This document shows, in pieces, positions 1 through 8,103 of a stretch of 43,162 bases of DNA; the stretch's first letter is position 1, and each line of letters begins with the position of its first letter. The notes under the pieces are model-generated. The model saw only the letters and a program-made list of their open reading frames with translations, did not search any database and was not told the DNA's origin. This DNA comes from G963664225 sp964538065. GTDB taxonomy: Bacteria; Verrucomicrobiota; Verrucomicrobiia; Limisphaerales; UBA1319. Where the stretch lies: contig CAZIDG010000031.1 in assembly GCA_964538065.1 (NCBI GenBank), forward strand, positions 1 through 43,162, in the 5' to 3' direction. The position numbers were made by a program, and so were the translations under genes.

Positions 1-2
1 AA

Positions 3-719
3 ACGATTGGCATCCAGTGCATGAACAATTCGCGCCAATTGATGCTCGCCTGGCGTCTTTATGTGGAGGAAAACAACGATCAGCTTCCGTTTGCCTACGC
101 AGATGCTGCGGGTAAAAATGCACAGTACGCATGGGTCCAAGGCATCCTCGATATGAGTGGTGACAACAGGTCAAACTGGGATATTGAAAAAGATCTTAAG
201 AAAAGTCCTCTATGGAAGTTTTGCGGAAACCAACCTTCGATCTGGCGTTGTCCCGCGGATAAATCAACCGTGAAGTATCTTGGCAAGCCGATGCAACGCG
301 TTCGAAGCATGTCGATGAATCTCTGGGTGGGTGGCAATGAAGGTACGCGCGGCGGTTGGTGCGACGATAGTTGGAAGGTTTATACCAAGCTTTCTCACAT
401 GTCACGACCCGGGCCCAGCAAAACATGGGTGCTGCTTGATGAACGCGAAGACAGCATCAACGATGGTTTCTTTATTGTTGATATGAATGGTTATCCCAAC
501 AGCCCTACAGCTCGAAAGATCGTTGACTATCCGGCCAGTTATCATGCGAATGGTGCAGGATTTGCCTTTGCCGACGGGCATTCTGAAATTAAAAAGTGGA
601 GGGATCCCCGGACGTATCCGGTCCTTCAACGTGGTGGGCAGCTTCCTTTGAATGTAAGTTCACCCAACAATCAAGATGTTTATTGGCTCCAGGATAACAG
701 CACGAGGCAGAAAAATTGA
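3..719 (+). CDS. Pseudopilin-like protein with H-X9-DG motif (5' end outside window)
   Basis: The frame is open from base 3, so the gene starts upstream of the window; the first internal ATG is at 21. The visible N-terminus, with a Cys-Met-Asn-Asn run followed by a helix, resembles the part just after the hydrophobic segment of type II secretion G-like pseudopilins. Near the end, His (codon 543-545) is followed by nine residues and then Asp-Gly, which is the H-X9-DG signature of a PVC-type prepilin-like family. Those proteins usually start with an N-terminal methylation motif and one transmembrane helix; both would lie outside the window. The function is unknown, presumably an envelope or secreted structural role. 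A rho-independent terminator follows at 801-829. Confidence 0.8.
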   Translation, partial: TIGIQCMNNSRQLMLAWRLYVEENNDQLPFAYADAAGKNAQYAWVQGILDMSGDNRSNWDIEKDLKKSPLWKFCGNQPSIWRCPADKSTVKYLGKPMQRVRSMSMNLWVGGNEGTRGGWCDDSWKVYTKLSHMSRPGPSKTWVLLDEREDSINDGFFIVDMNGYPNSPTARKIVDYPASYHANGAGFAFADGHSEIKKWRDPRTYPVLQRGGQLPLNVSSPNNQDVYWLQDNSTRQKN

Positions 720-800
720 AGTGTTTAAAGTATTTGCTCAACTGTCGAATACAGCATAACAAAGTGCATATTTGAGAGGTTGAAACAAAGGCATTCGTGA

Positions 801-829
801 GCCGTCCCCCAAGCGGGACGGCTTTTTTT
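801..829 (+). terminator. Rho-independent terminator
   Basis: A perfect 8-bp GC-rich stem (801-808 with 815-822) and a 6-nt loop are followed directly by seven T residues. It ends the pseudopilin-like transcript about 80 bp after its stop codon. The rest of 720-957 shows no gene. Confidence 0.9.
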
Positions 830-957
830 ATCCACATTGAAACCTCGTTAAGGCCTCAAATTTTTGACTCCTCTCAGAAAACCAAAACGAATCCTGTGTA
901 ACTTTTTCCAGTTAATGCGGACTTGTGTTTAAGGCCGGTGGTTTTATCCTATGGGGC

Positions 958-1662
958 GTGGGTCTGGCTGAGAACATCGAATCTGTACGCGCCCGGATAC
1001 GCACCGCTTGCGAAAGAGTTGGCCGCGATCCGGAGACGGTTACCCTTGTAGCCGTGAGCAAGAACCACCCGCCGGAGACGGTGCGAGCCGCGGCCGAGCT
1101 GGGGTTGACCACCTTTGGAGAAAACCGTGTTCAGGAGGCGCGGGCAAAGATTTCCCAGTGCCCGGGCCATTTGCGCTGGCACATGATCGGCCATCTTCAA
1201 TCCAACAAATGCCGGGATGCGGTTCATTTCTTCTCGATGATCCAGGGCGTGGATAGCCTGGCACTTGCAGAGGAAATCGACAAGCAGGCGGAGAAATCCG
1301 CCAAAAGCATGCCCGTCTTGTTGGAGGTCAACGTTGCGGGCGAAGCGACCAAATTTGGATTGCGTCCCGAGGCGCTTGTGGCGGATTTGGAGCGCTTTAA
1401 CGCCTTGAAACGCCTGGAAATTTACGGCCTGATGGGCATGGCTCCCTGGTCGCCAGAGCCCGAAAAAGCCCGGTCCGTTTTCAGACGATTGAGAGAACTC
1501 CGGCAGGAATGTGAACAGCGGCTGGGCGCTCCCCTGCCCCATTTGAGCATGGGCATGAGTGGTGATTTTGAGGTGGCGATTGAAGAAGGGGCCACGATGG
1601 TGCGCATCGGCACCGCCTTGTTTGGCAACAGACCGCGTCCAGGGACCGCAGGCAACCACTAA
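958..1662 (+). CDS. yggS: YggS-family PLP homeostasis protein
   Basis: This is a cytoplasmic PLP-binding protein of the YggS/PLPBP family (alanine racemase N-terminal TIM-barrel fold). The family balances vitamin B6 and amino/keto-acid pools and has no known catalytic activity. Visible hallmarks are the VAVSKNHPPE block carrying the PLP lysine, FGENRVQEA, WHMIGHLQSNK, and the C-terminal SMGMSGDFEVAIEEG and VRIGTALFG phosphate-binding region. The chosen start is GTG 958, which gives the usual family beginning (GLAENIESVRARI); GTG 925 is an in-frame alternative adding 11 atypical residues. A small unknown gene follows after 3 bp, so the two are probably co-transcribed. Confidence 0.93.
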   Translation: MGLAENIESVRARIRTACERVGRDPETVTLVAVSKNHPPETVRAAAELGLTTFGENRVQEARAKISQCPGHLRWHMIGHLQSNKCRDAVHFFSMIQGVDSLALAEEIDKQAEKSAKSMPVLLEVNVAGEATKFGLRPEALVADLERFNALKRLEIYGLMGMAPWSPEPEKARSVFRRLRELRQECEQRLGAPLPHLSMGMSGDFEVAIEEGATMVRIGTALFGNRPRPGTAGNH

Positions 1663-1665
1663 TCT

Positions 1666-1959
1666 ATGGAAATATCAGTCGAGCTTTTTGAAAAGGAAAT
1701 CGACGAGGCCTTGCGGGCCTACGAGCGCTTCATTGTCTGTCTCGACAAAACCCCGGAGCAATGCAAGGACTCGTTGGTCTCGTTGACCCAGAAGGCCATC
1801 AAGGCCTATGTGAATCGGAATGCCAACCTCCGGCACGGCATTGCCCTGGATAAATACAACACCGTCATCATCAGCCAGACCGAGGGTGAGCGTCCCCTCT
1901 GCGGCATTTACTTCAACCTGCATTCACCCTACCACACGGGCAGCAAGCGTGAAGGGTGA
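1666..1959 (+). CDS. Small conserved-looking protein of unknown function
   Basis: A 97-residue ORF starts at an ATG 3 bp after the yggS stop, which is the main argument that it is real. The N-terminal two thirds are predicted helical and acidic (FEKEIDEALRAYERF), followed by a segment that could form beta strands (YNTVIISQTEG, CGIYFNLHSPY). No signal peptide, membrane segment or known motif was recognised. It converges on the lipoprotein gene that ends at 1992. The 32-bp gap holds a GGCGG/CCGCC inverted pair (1964-1968 with 1986-1990) that may serve as a weak shared terminator. Confidence 0.65.
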   Translation: MEISVELFEKEIDEALRAYERFIVCLDKTPEQCKDSLVSLTQKAIKAYVNRNANLRHGIALDKYNTVIISQTEGERPLCGIYFNLHSPYHTGSKREG

Positions 1960-1991
1960 GCAAGGCGGTATTGAGGGTACCAACGCCGCCC

Positions 1992-2450
1992 TTAATCGTG
2001 GCGCACTTCATCTCCTATCTGGACGTCTCCGGTTAATATGTCCGCAGCTATATTGTCGTGTTCGGCAGGTCCGGTGATTCTCACTTCTCCCACCTTGACC
2101 CCCTGCCGATAAACCCCCAGAACCATGTTCAGCGGCGGCAAGGGATTAAGGGCATAGTCCACCACGGCAAAGCGGGCCACGGCATTGATGGCAGCCACCC
2201 TTCCGCTGGATCGCTCAGAAAGAGTAATGATCTGGCTTTTGTTGGTGATGGTCAGTGAATCACTCGAGGTGGAGGGACGGAACGCGCCGATACTGGCATC
2301 CGGTTTGTTGGCCAGAGTTTTGACAGTCTTTTTCTTGGTGGCTGCAGATTCAAACTTACTCTCCGGAGAGCTGGCGCACCCCGTCAAGAGCGCCAGAGTC
2401 ATGACCATGATTAAAATGCCCATCATTGAATGCATTGAACGGTCATCCAT
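1992..2450 (-). CDS. Putative lipoprotein, last gene of the hox cluster
   Basis: From ATG 2450 the protein has a short n-region, a hydrophobic core and the lipobox LLTGC, so it should be an SPase II-processed lipoprotein. An ATG at 2435 is equally possible and keeps the lipobox. A lysine-rich linker follows, then a C-terminal domain with a GVKVGEVRITGP block ending in AADILTGDVQIGDEV, a small beta-rich pattern seen in uncharacterised PVC lipoproteins. The start overlaps the protease stop by 8 bp, so translation is coupled to the hydrogenase genes. A role in hydrogen metabolism is not established; chance gene order is the alternative. Confidence 0.75.
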   Translation of the reverse strand: MDDRSMHSMMGILIMVMTLALLTGCASSPESKFESAATKKKTVKTLANKPDASIGAFRPSTSSDSLTITNKSQIITLSERSSGRVAAINAVARFAVVDYALNPLPPLNMVLGVYRQGVKVGEVRITGPAEHDNIAADILTGDVQIGDEVRHD

Positions 2451-2919
2451 GCCACAGATCAACGACTTTTGCAACCGCCAGCGCACATCCCTCCAGGGCG
2501 GTGGGACTAAACGATTCCCCAAAGTCAAAATTCGTGGCGGGAATTGTGATCATCCAGGCCTGAGGCCGGGCCTGGTATAACTCAAAGGCCAAACGCACAA
2601 GATACTGGGGGCTGGATGCATGCGCATCAGACACTTGCAAGGGGCCTTCGCATTCGAGGCGGGAGACATTCACGGCACCACATTGGGCGGCTTGCATGGC
2701 ATCCACAAACACCACTTTGGGAAAACCCTTGATAAGATCGGCCAAATCCGGCGTCAGTTGGTGAAAGGTTTTGCATACAACTCCCTTGAGGCGAAGGCGT
2801 TCAACACGGCGCACCACCTCATGGGCCACGCCATCGTCAGATCGCAGGTCATTACCGTAGCCAATGACCAGCCAGCACGGCGCGGTCCTGCCGTCTGCCA
2901 TGCCTTCCTTCTCCGGCAT
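2443..2919 (-). CDS. hoxW: [NiFe]-hydrogenase maturation endopeptidase (HoxW-like)
   Basis: This is an HycI/HoxW-family protease that removes the C-terminal peptide of the large subunit after nickel insertion. It shows the family opening VIGYGNDLRSDDGVA, HQLTPDLADLI, the VVFVDA strand, and HASSPQYLVRL followed by PATNFDFGESFS; acidic residues in the first and third blocks bind nickel in the family. The ATG at 2919 overlaps the last base of the hoxH stop (TGATG), indicating coupled translation with its substrate; GTG 2922 is one codon upstream. The length (about 158 residues) is normal. Confidence 0.93.
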   Translation of the reverse strand: MPEKEGMADGRTAPCWLVIGYGNDLRSDDGVAHEVVRRVERLRLKGVVCKTFHQLTPDLADLIKGFPKVVFVDAMQAAQCGAVNVSRLECEGPLQVSDAHASSPQYLVRLAFELYQARPQAWMITIPATNFDFGESFSPTALEGCALAVAKVVDLWHG

Positions 2920-4337
2920 CACCCCTGGCGATCCAGAATCTCGCCGCGGGCGTCCACCAATTCAACCAATAATGGGAGACGGCCTGCCGAATGGGTGGCA
3001 CAACTCAGACAGGGGTCAAAGGCGCGAATGCCCGCCTCGATACGGTTGAGCATGCCCTCCGGGATCCTGGGGCCATGCACAAAATGCTTGGCAATCTGGG
3101 CCACCGTCCGGTTCATCGCGAGATTGTTCTGACCCGTCGCAATGATCAAATTCACTTTCTGGACCTGGCCATTCTGATCCACACGGTAATGATGGAACAA
3201 CGTGCCACGCGGAGCCTCGCTGGCGCCCACCCCTTCCAGTTTGTTGATGCCAGCATCAGCACGCAGATGGTCGGAAAGCAAATCCGGATCATCCATGTAC
3301 CGCTCCACGCGCTCAATGGCCGCCAAAATCTCAATCAACCTCGCATAGTGATACATGAAGGAACTGGTCACAGCCCCGTCCCCAAGATCGCGGAAGGTGG
3401 CCAGTTCGAGGTCGGCCAGCGGCGTCCCGACTCGGGTACAAACGTTCAAACGGGCCAGAGGTCCGACGCGATAGATGCCATCCGGGTACCCGAATGGACG
3501 ATAATAGGGAGACTTGAGATAGGAAGCCGGTTCGACGGCTTCACCAATGACCTCCTTGTAATTGGCTGGCTCAATATGATCATCAATGATGTTCCCTGCG
3601 CTATCCACAAAGCGCAATGTCCCACCGTGGTGTTCCCATTCGCCGTCCGGCCCCACCAACGCCATGAACAAAGTCGGAAAGTTGCCGAAGATCTGGGTTT
3701 CACGCTTGAATTTCTTGAGGAGCTTCTTAAAGCGCACCAGCGTCTCCAGAATGACAGTCCTGGCCTCCGGCAGTTTGCTGGCAATGGTTGCCCTGCCTTC
3801 TTCCGTCAATGCGGAGCGCACACCACCCGGGACGGCCCAGGCCGGATGTATTTTGGCCCCTCCCAGCCATTGTATGATTTCCTGGCCAAACTGCCGCAGG
3901 CGGATGCCCGCCCGGGCCAGGTCAGGTTCGGCCGCAATCAATCCCATGACGTTGCGGGTCTCCGGCGGGGTGTCAAATCCCAGGAGAAGGTCCGGCGAAC
4001 TCAGATGGAAAAAGCTCAGAGCGTGTGATTGGATGAACTGGCCCAGGTTCATCAAGCGCCGCAGTTTATCAGCGGCGGGCGGAATGCTGACCGCCAGGAT
4101 GGCGTCACCAGCCTTTGCGGAAGCCAGAAGATGGCTCACCGGGCATATGCCGCATACCCGTGCGGTAATGGCAGCCATTTCCCAAAGAGGCCGGCCTTCG
4201 CAGAACCGTTCGAAACCACGGAACTCCGTCACATGGAAACGGGCGTCACTCACATTCCCCTCGTCATCGAGGTGGATGGTGATTTTGGCGTGACCCTCAA
4301 TCCGGGTGACAGGATCAATTACTATGCGCTGTGCCAT
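2919..4337 (-). CDS. hoxH: NAD-linked [NiFe]-hydrogenase large subunit HoxH
   Basis: This is the catalytic subunit with the NiFe(CN)2CO site. Both nickel-binding motifs are intact: R60-V-C62-G-I-C65 with H69 near the N-terminus, and D441-P-C443-L-S-C446-A-T-H449 near the C-terminus. After H449 comes a 23-residue tail, the peptide expected to be cut by the adjacent HoxW. The HoxH-type opening (IDPVTRIEGHAK) fixes the start at ATG 4337, giving 472 residues, typical of group 3d enzymes; an upstream in-frame start would add nine atypical residues. A 90-bp gap separates it from hoxY and holds the small palindrome GATGCCAGGCATC at 4394-4406. Confidence 0.97.
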   Translation of the reverse strand: MAQRIVIDPVTRIEGHAKITIHLDDEGNVSDARFHVTEFRGFERFCEGRPLWEMAAITARVCGICPVSHLLASAKAGDAILAVSIPPAADKLRRLMNLGQFIQSHALSFFHLSSPDLLLGFDTPPETRNVMGLIAAEPDLARAGIRLRQFGQEIIQWLGGAKIHPAWAVPGGVRSALTEEGRATIASKLPEARTVILETLVRFKKLLKKFKRETQIFGNFPTLFMALVGPDGEWEHHGGTLRFVDSAGNIIDDHIEPANYKEVIGEAVEPASYLKSPYYRPFGYPDGIYRVGPLARLNVCTRVGTPLADLELATFRDLGDGAVTSSFMYHYARLIEILAAIERVERYMDDPDLLSDHLRADAGINKLEGVGASEAPRGTLFHHYRVDQNGQVQKVNLIIATGQNNLAMNRTVAQIAKHFVHGPRIPEGMLNRIEAGIRAFDPCLSCATHSAGRLPLLVELVDARGEILDRQG

Positions 4338-4427
4338 ATCGTTGCTTGCTAATTTAAACCACAAAACCGTTCTTCAAAGAAAGCCGCCGTGAGGATGCCA
4401 GGCATCTCCGTGGCACCCGTCTCATGA

Positions 4428-4970
4428 TCATCCAAACTTGAGGTCGCGACCGGTCAACTGCACCGCGCCCCCCGCCAGCACCTGCTCGAGCAGCCGGCGA
4501 ATGCGATCGGCCGGAGGCGGACAACCAGGCACGAACAGATCCACCGGCACAACCTCATGCACGGGCTTCACCTGGTCGAGCAACACGGGCAGAATGCCGG
4601 GCTCGCTGGGTATTTGCGCCTGAATATCCGCCGCCTCCAAATAGGCGCGCTTGAGCACCGGCTCGGTGCTGCCCAGGCAGTTGCGCATGGCGGTGACGTT
4701 TCCGGTGACGGCACAATCCCCAAAGGCCACGACCACCTTGGTGTTGCGCCGCACCTTGCGTATCAGCTCCAGGTGCTCGTTATTGGCGATCGCCCCCTCC
4801 ACGAGAACCACGTCCACGTTTTCGGGATATTCCTTGACGTCCATGACGGGGCTATAGACGAGCTGGACCTTGGCCGCGAGGTCGAACAGCCATTCGTCCA
4901 GGTCCAAAAATGACATGTGGCAGCCGGAGCATCCACCCAGCCAGATTGTGGCGACTCTTATGCGATCCAT
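4428..4970 (-). CDS. hoxY: NAD-linked [NiFe]-hydrogenase small subunit HoxY
   Basis: This small subunit carries the proximal [4Fe-4S] cluster that passes electrons between HoxH and the diaphorase module. The cluster ligands are visible as C14-x2-C17 (WLGGCSGCH), C86 (AFGDC) and C150 (VPGCPPP). The 180-residue length and the absence of a Tat signal fit a cytoplasmic group 3d small subunit. The start is the ATG at 4970, which begins the standard MDRIRVATIWLGGC; it overlaps the end of hoxU by 13 bp. Confidence 0.96.
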   Translation of the reverse strand: MDRIRVATIWLGGCSGCHMSFLDLDEWLFDLAAKVQLVYSPVMDVKEYPENVDVVLVEGAIANNEHLELIRKVRRNTKVVVAFGDCAVTGNVTAMRNCLGSTEPVLKRAYLEAADIQAQIPSEPGILPVLLDQVKPVHEVVPVDLFVPGCPPPADRIRRLLEQVLAGGAVQLTGRDLKFG

Positions 4971-5674
4971 TGTTTTTTCTCCCGTGCGGTAACAATAAAT
5001 TCCAGGCGGGTGCGGTCCCGCTCCATTTCGCCCACCGTGGAACCCTGGAGGAACAGGGCGCCCGTCGGACAGGCCTGCACGCATTTGCCGCAGGAGGTGC
5101 AGCTTTCAGCCTCACCCCACGGCTGTTTCAAATCGGTGATCACCCGTGCTCCAACGCCGCGCCCGGCCATGTCCCACGTATGGGCTCCCTCGACCTCGTT
5201 GCAGACACGCGCGCAACGGCCGCAAAGCACGCAACGGTTGTGGTCCAAACCAAACAACCGGTGGGTGATGTCCATCTCAAAGCTTTGGTACTGGTAATCG
5301 TAGCGAACGTGATCCATCCCCAACTCAATGGCGAGATCCTGCAATTCGCAGTGGCCATTGGACACGCAGACCGCACAGACATGGTTGCGTTCGGAAAACA
5401 GCAATTCCAGGATCTGCCGCCGGTACTTTCGCAACCTCTCGGTATTGGTCTTGACCTCCATGCCCTCGGCGATTTTGAGGACACAGGCCGGCATCAGCCG
5501 GTTGACTCCCACCACTTCCACAAGACAGAGGCGGCAGGCGCCAATGTCCTGCAAGCCCTCCAGGTGGCACAGCGTGGGGATGTTGATCCCGGCGTCGCGA
5601 GCCGCTTCCAACACCGTCTGGTGTTCGTCCGCGCCCACCATTTTCCCATCAATGGTCAGTGTTTTTGCCGCCAT
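4958..5674 (-). CDS. hoxU: Hydrogenase diaphorase iron-sulfur subunit HoxU
   Basis: HoxU is homologous to the N-terminus of complex I NuoG and relays electrons between HoxF and HoxY. In order it has a [2Fe-2S] ferredoxin domain (C36, C47, C50, C64), a His-Cys3 [4Fe-4S] site (H98, C100, C103, C109), and a two-cluster ferredoxin domain (C148, C151, C154, C158 and C192, C195, C198, C202). All ligands are present and the 238-residue length is standard. It lies 20 bp downstream of hoxF and overlaps hoxY. Confidence 0.96.
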   Translation of the reverse strand: MAAKTLTIDGKMVGADEHQTVLEAARDAGINIPTLCHLEGLQDIGACRLCLVEVVGVNRLMPACVLKIAEGMEVKTNTERLRKYRRQILELLFSERNHVCAVCVSNGHCELQDLAIELGMDHVRYDYQYQSFEMDITHRLFGLDHNRCVLCGRCARVCNEVEGAHTWDMAGRGVGARVITDLKQPWGEAESCTSCGKCVQACPTGALFLQGSTVGEMERDRTRLEFIVTAREKKQWIA

Positions 5675-5694
5675 ATAAAAAATCTGTTCAGATG

Positions 5695-7329
5695 TTAGGC
5701 CGCCCCGGTGGCACTGCTGTCCTCTTTTGCCTCCGCAACAACGTTCTCCGGTTTGCGCAACTTGGCCAGGTATTCATGCCGGAAAAACCTCAACGTGCTC
5801 AGCACTGGGTTGGGAGTGGTCTGTCCCAAACCGCAAAGACTGGTGCTTTTGACGACTTCGCACAGCTCTTCGAGTTTCTGCAGATCCTCCATCGTGCCAT
5901 TCCCCTGGAGGATCTTCTCCAGGAGGTGGTGCATTTGCACGGTGCCGGTACGGCAAGGAATGCATTTGCCACACGACTCGTCCTTGCAGAACTCCATGAA
6001 GAACTTGGCCACATCAACCATGTTGGTGTTCTGGTCCATCACGATCATGCCGCCGGAGCCCATGATGGAACCAACCTTCATCAGTGACTCGTAATCAACA
6101 GGAGTATCGAGGGCTTCTGCAGGGATGCATCCCCCGGACGGGCCACCGGTCTGGACAGCCTTTACGTTCTCGTCGCCCCCGCCCATTTCTTCCACGATCT
6201 GGCGCAACGGCGTCCCCATGGGGACCTCGATCAAACCGGTGTTGGCGATCTTGCCTGCCAGTGCAAACACCTTGGTGCCCTTGCTCTTTTCAGTACCAAT
6301 GCTGGCGAACCAATCCGCCCCCTTGCGTATGATGGTGGGGATGTTGGCAAAGGTTTCGACGTTGTTGATCAAGGTGGGGCAGCCCCATAAGCCGCTCTCG
6401 GCAGGGAACGGGGGACGGGGACGCGGCTGACCTCGCCGACCTTCGACAGAAGCCATCAGAGCCGTTTCCTCGCCACAAACAAAAGCCCCTGCTCCGATTC
6501 GGATATCCACCGTGAAATTGAATTGGGACTCAAAGATGCCCGATCCCAGCAAACCGACCTGCTTGGCCTGACGGATGGCCGTTTGCAACCGGCTGATGGC
6601 CAATGGATATTCAGCACGGACGTAGATGAAACCTTGCGTGGCGCCGACGGCATAGGCCGCGATCGCCATGCCTTCAAGAACACGATGTGGATCGCTTTCC
6701 AGGACGCTGCGATCCATAAATGCGCCGGGATCACCTTCATCCGCGTTGCAAATGACGAATTTTTTCTCGTTCTGGGTCTTGGCCACGGTAGCCCATTTCA
6801 AACCGGTGGGATACCCCGCACCACCTCGCCCGCGCAATCCGCTCTTGATGATGTTTTCCACCACATCCTTGGGCTGCATTTCATAGAGCACCTCATGCAA
6901 CCCCTGATAGCCATCGGCAGCGATATAGGATTCGATGCGTTCAGGATCCACTTTGCCGCAGTTCTCCAACACAATGGACATCTGCTTGGAAAAGAAAGGA
7001 TGTTTGGGATTACCCAATTCAGCCGTGGTCTTGCCGCCCCTGAGGGTTTCCACGATGGAGGCTGTCTGCTCCGGGGTAACCTTCTGAAAGAGAGTGCCTG
7101 CTGGATCAAACTCAACCAGTGGGCCTTCGCAACAAAGCCGCATGCAACCCACCCCACGAACCTCCACCTTGTCGCTCAAACCAGCGTCCTTGACCGCTTT
7201 TTCCAGACCGTCCTTGACCGCCTGCCCCCCCGAGGAGAGGCATCCGGCGGCCACGCAACAATTGACCACCACGCTTTTGCGGCTTTTGCGCTCCTTCTCT
7301 GCAATTTCGAGCAAATCATTTAGCTGCAT
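5695..7329 (-). CDS. hoxF: Hydrogenase NADH-binding flavoprotein subunit HoxF
   Basis: This diaphorase subunit is homologous to complex I NuoF and oxidises or reduces NAD(H) through FMN. Residues 20-75 form a thioredoxin-like ferredoxin extension with Cys pairs (C24/C25, C30, C62, C66/C67). The NuoF core shows GLRGRGGAGYPTG (FMN/NADH site), NADEGDPGAFMDR, and GAGAFVCGEETAL. The C-terminal [4Fe-4S] ligands are C453, C456, C459 and C499. At 544 residues it matches HoxF with its N-terminal fusion. Its start overlaps the hoxE end by 14 bp. Confidence 0.96.
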   Translation of the reverse strand: MQLNDLLEIAEKERKSRKSVVVNCCVAAGCLSSGGQAVKDGLEKAVKDAGLSDKVEVRGVGCMRLCCEGPLVEFDPAGTLFQKVTPEQTASIVETLRGGKTTAELGNPKHPFFSKQMSIVLENCGKVDPERIESYIAADGYQGLHEVLYEMQPKDVVENIIKSGLRGRGGAGYPTGLKWATVAKTQNEKKFVICNADEGDPGAFMDRSVLESDPHRVLEGMAIAAYAVGATQGFIYVRAEYPLAISRLQTAIRQAKQVGLLGSGIFESQFNFTVDIRIGAGAFVCGEETALMASVEGRRGQPRPRPPFPAESGLWGCPTLINNVETFANIPTIIRKGADWFASIGTEKSKGTKVFALAGKIANTGLIEVPMGTPLRQIVEEMGGGDENVKAVQTGGPSGGCIPAEALDTPVDYESLMKVGSIMGSGGMIVMDQNTNMVDVAKFFMEFCKDESCGKCIPCRTGTVQMHHLLEKILQGNGTMEDLQKLEELCEVVKSTSLCGLGQTTPNPVLSTLRFFRHEYLAKLRKPENVVAEAKEDSSATGAA

Positions 7330-7852
7330 CTTGCATCCATCCTTTCACCTTGTTGATTGCGGTTTCAGGGGTCTGGCGGGCGGTGACCGCTCCATCGTAC
7401 ACCACGGCAGGAGCAATGCCGCATGCCCCGATGCACCGGGCAGTCATCAAGGACAACTCATTGTCGGGTGTCGTCTCCCCCGCCTTGATCTTCGCCAAAT
7501 CTTCTATGGCGGCCAGAACACGGTCACCACCTTTCACATAACAAGCGGTTCCCATACACACGACACAGGTGTGCTTGCCTTTGGGCTTCAGCGTAAAAAA
7601 GTGATAAAAAGTCGCGACTCCATAGACACGGCTCGGCGGTAATTTGAGACTATGCGCGATGTGGATCAACAGGTCGTTATCCAAAAAACCAAACAATTCC
7701 TGGGCCGTGTGGAGGACTTCAATGAGGGCATCGGCCCGATGCTGGTGGCGCTTCATCGCCGTATCCAGGATTTTATAGCGTTTATCCGATGGATTGGGCG
7801 GCATGGCTGCGGGCGCCGCCTTCGTTTTCTTGCATGCAACGTTCGGGTGCAT
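7316..7852 (-). CDS. hoxE: Hydrogenase diaphorase subunit HoxE (NuoE-like)
   Basis: HoxE carries a thioredoxin-fold [2Fe-2S] cluster; the ligands are C99, C104 (CMGTAC) and C140, C144 (CIGAC). The HoxE-typical stretch LKLPPSRVYGVATFYHFF is present. The frame stays open to 7966, but a promoter at 7899-7927 would start transcription near 7892, which rules out starts at 7966 and 7900. ATG 7852, with a weak GGAAC ribosome-binding site, is preferred; ATG 7804 (MPPNPSDKRYKILD) is the alternative and resembles shorter family N-termini. As the first gene of the operon, its product joins HoxF and HoxU in the diaphorase module. Confidence 0.93.
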   Translation of the reverse strand: MHPNVACKKTKAAPAAMPPNPSDKRYKILDTAMKRHQHRADALIEVLHTAQELFGFLDNDLLIHIAHSLKLPPSRVYGVATFYHFFTLKPKGKHTCVVCMGTACYVKGGDRVLAAIEDLAKIKAGETTPDNELSLMTARCIGACGIAPAVVYDGAVTARQTPETAINKVKGWMQDAAK

Positions 7853-7898
7853 ATCAGTTGGGTTCCGGTTGTGCTGCCATCGATCTAAGGTTCGCGGC

Positions 7899-7927
7899 AT
7901 TATGGGGACATGGCAAAGTGGGGTCAA
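7899..7927 (-). promoter_or_regulatory. Sigma70-type promoter of the hox operon
   Basis: On the minus strand, TTGACC (7927-7922) and CATAAT (7904-7899) are separated by exactly 17 bp, five of six matches to each consensus box. The predicted start of transcription near 7892 gives a leader of about 40 nt before hoxE. The promoter sits in the divergent 251-bp gap shared with the DUF6807 gene. No clear plus-strand promoter was found there. Confidence 0.6.
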
Positions 7928-8103
7928 GAGGTTACTATTAAATTTTGTAATATTTTCCCACCCCAAAAAACAGATAAATAAAGGTCTCTAATTATTTACC
8001 CCCCATCAGGTGGTTTGCAGTATTTACTGTATGAGAACAGAGCCAGGGGACATTGAAAATAAGGATTGACCATGGACATCCCTCGCGACACTTTCTTGGG
8101 TAT

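Noticed and set aside
864..892. TTGACT at 864-869 considered as a promoter for yggS
   Set aside because: The -10 position at 17-bp spacing reads ACGAAT, a poor match.
4394..4406. Palindrome between hoxY and hoxH considered as a terminator or operator
   Set aside because: Tiny loop, no T tract, and an intra-operon position; it is noted in the hoxH entry only.
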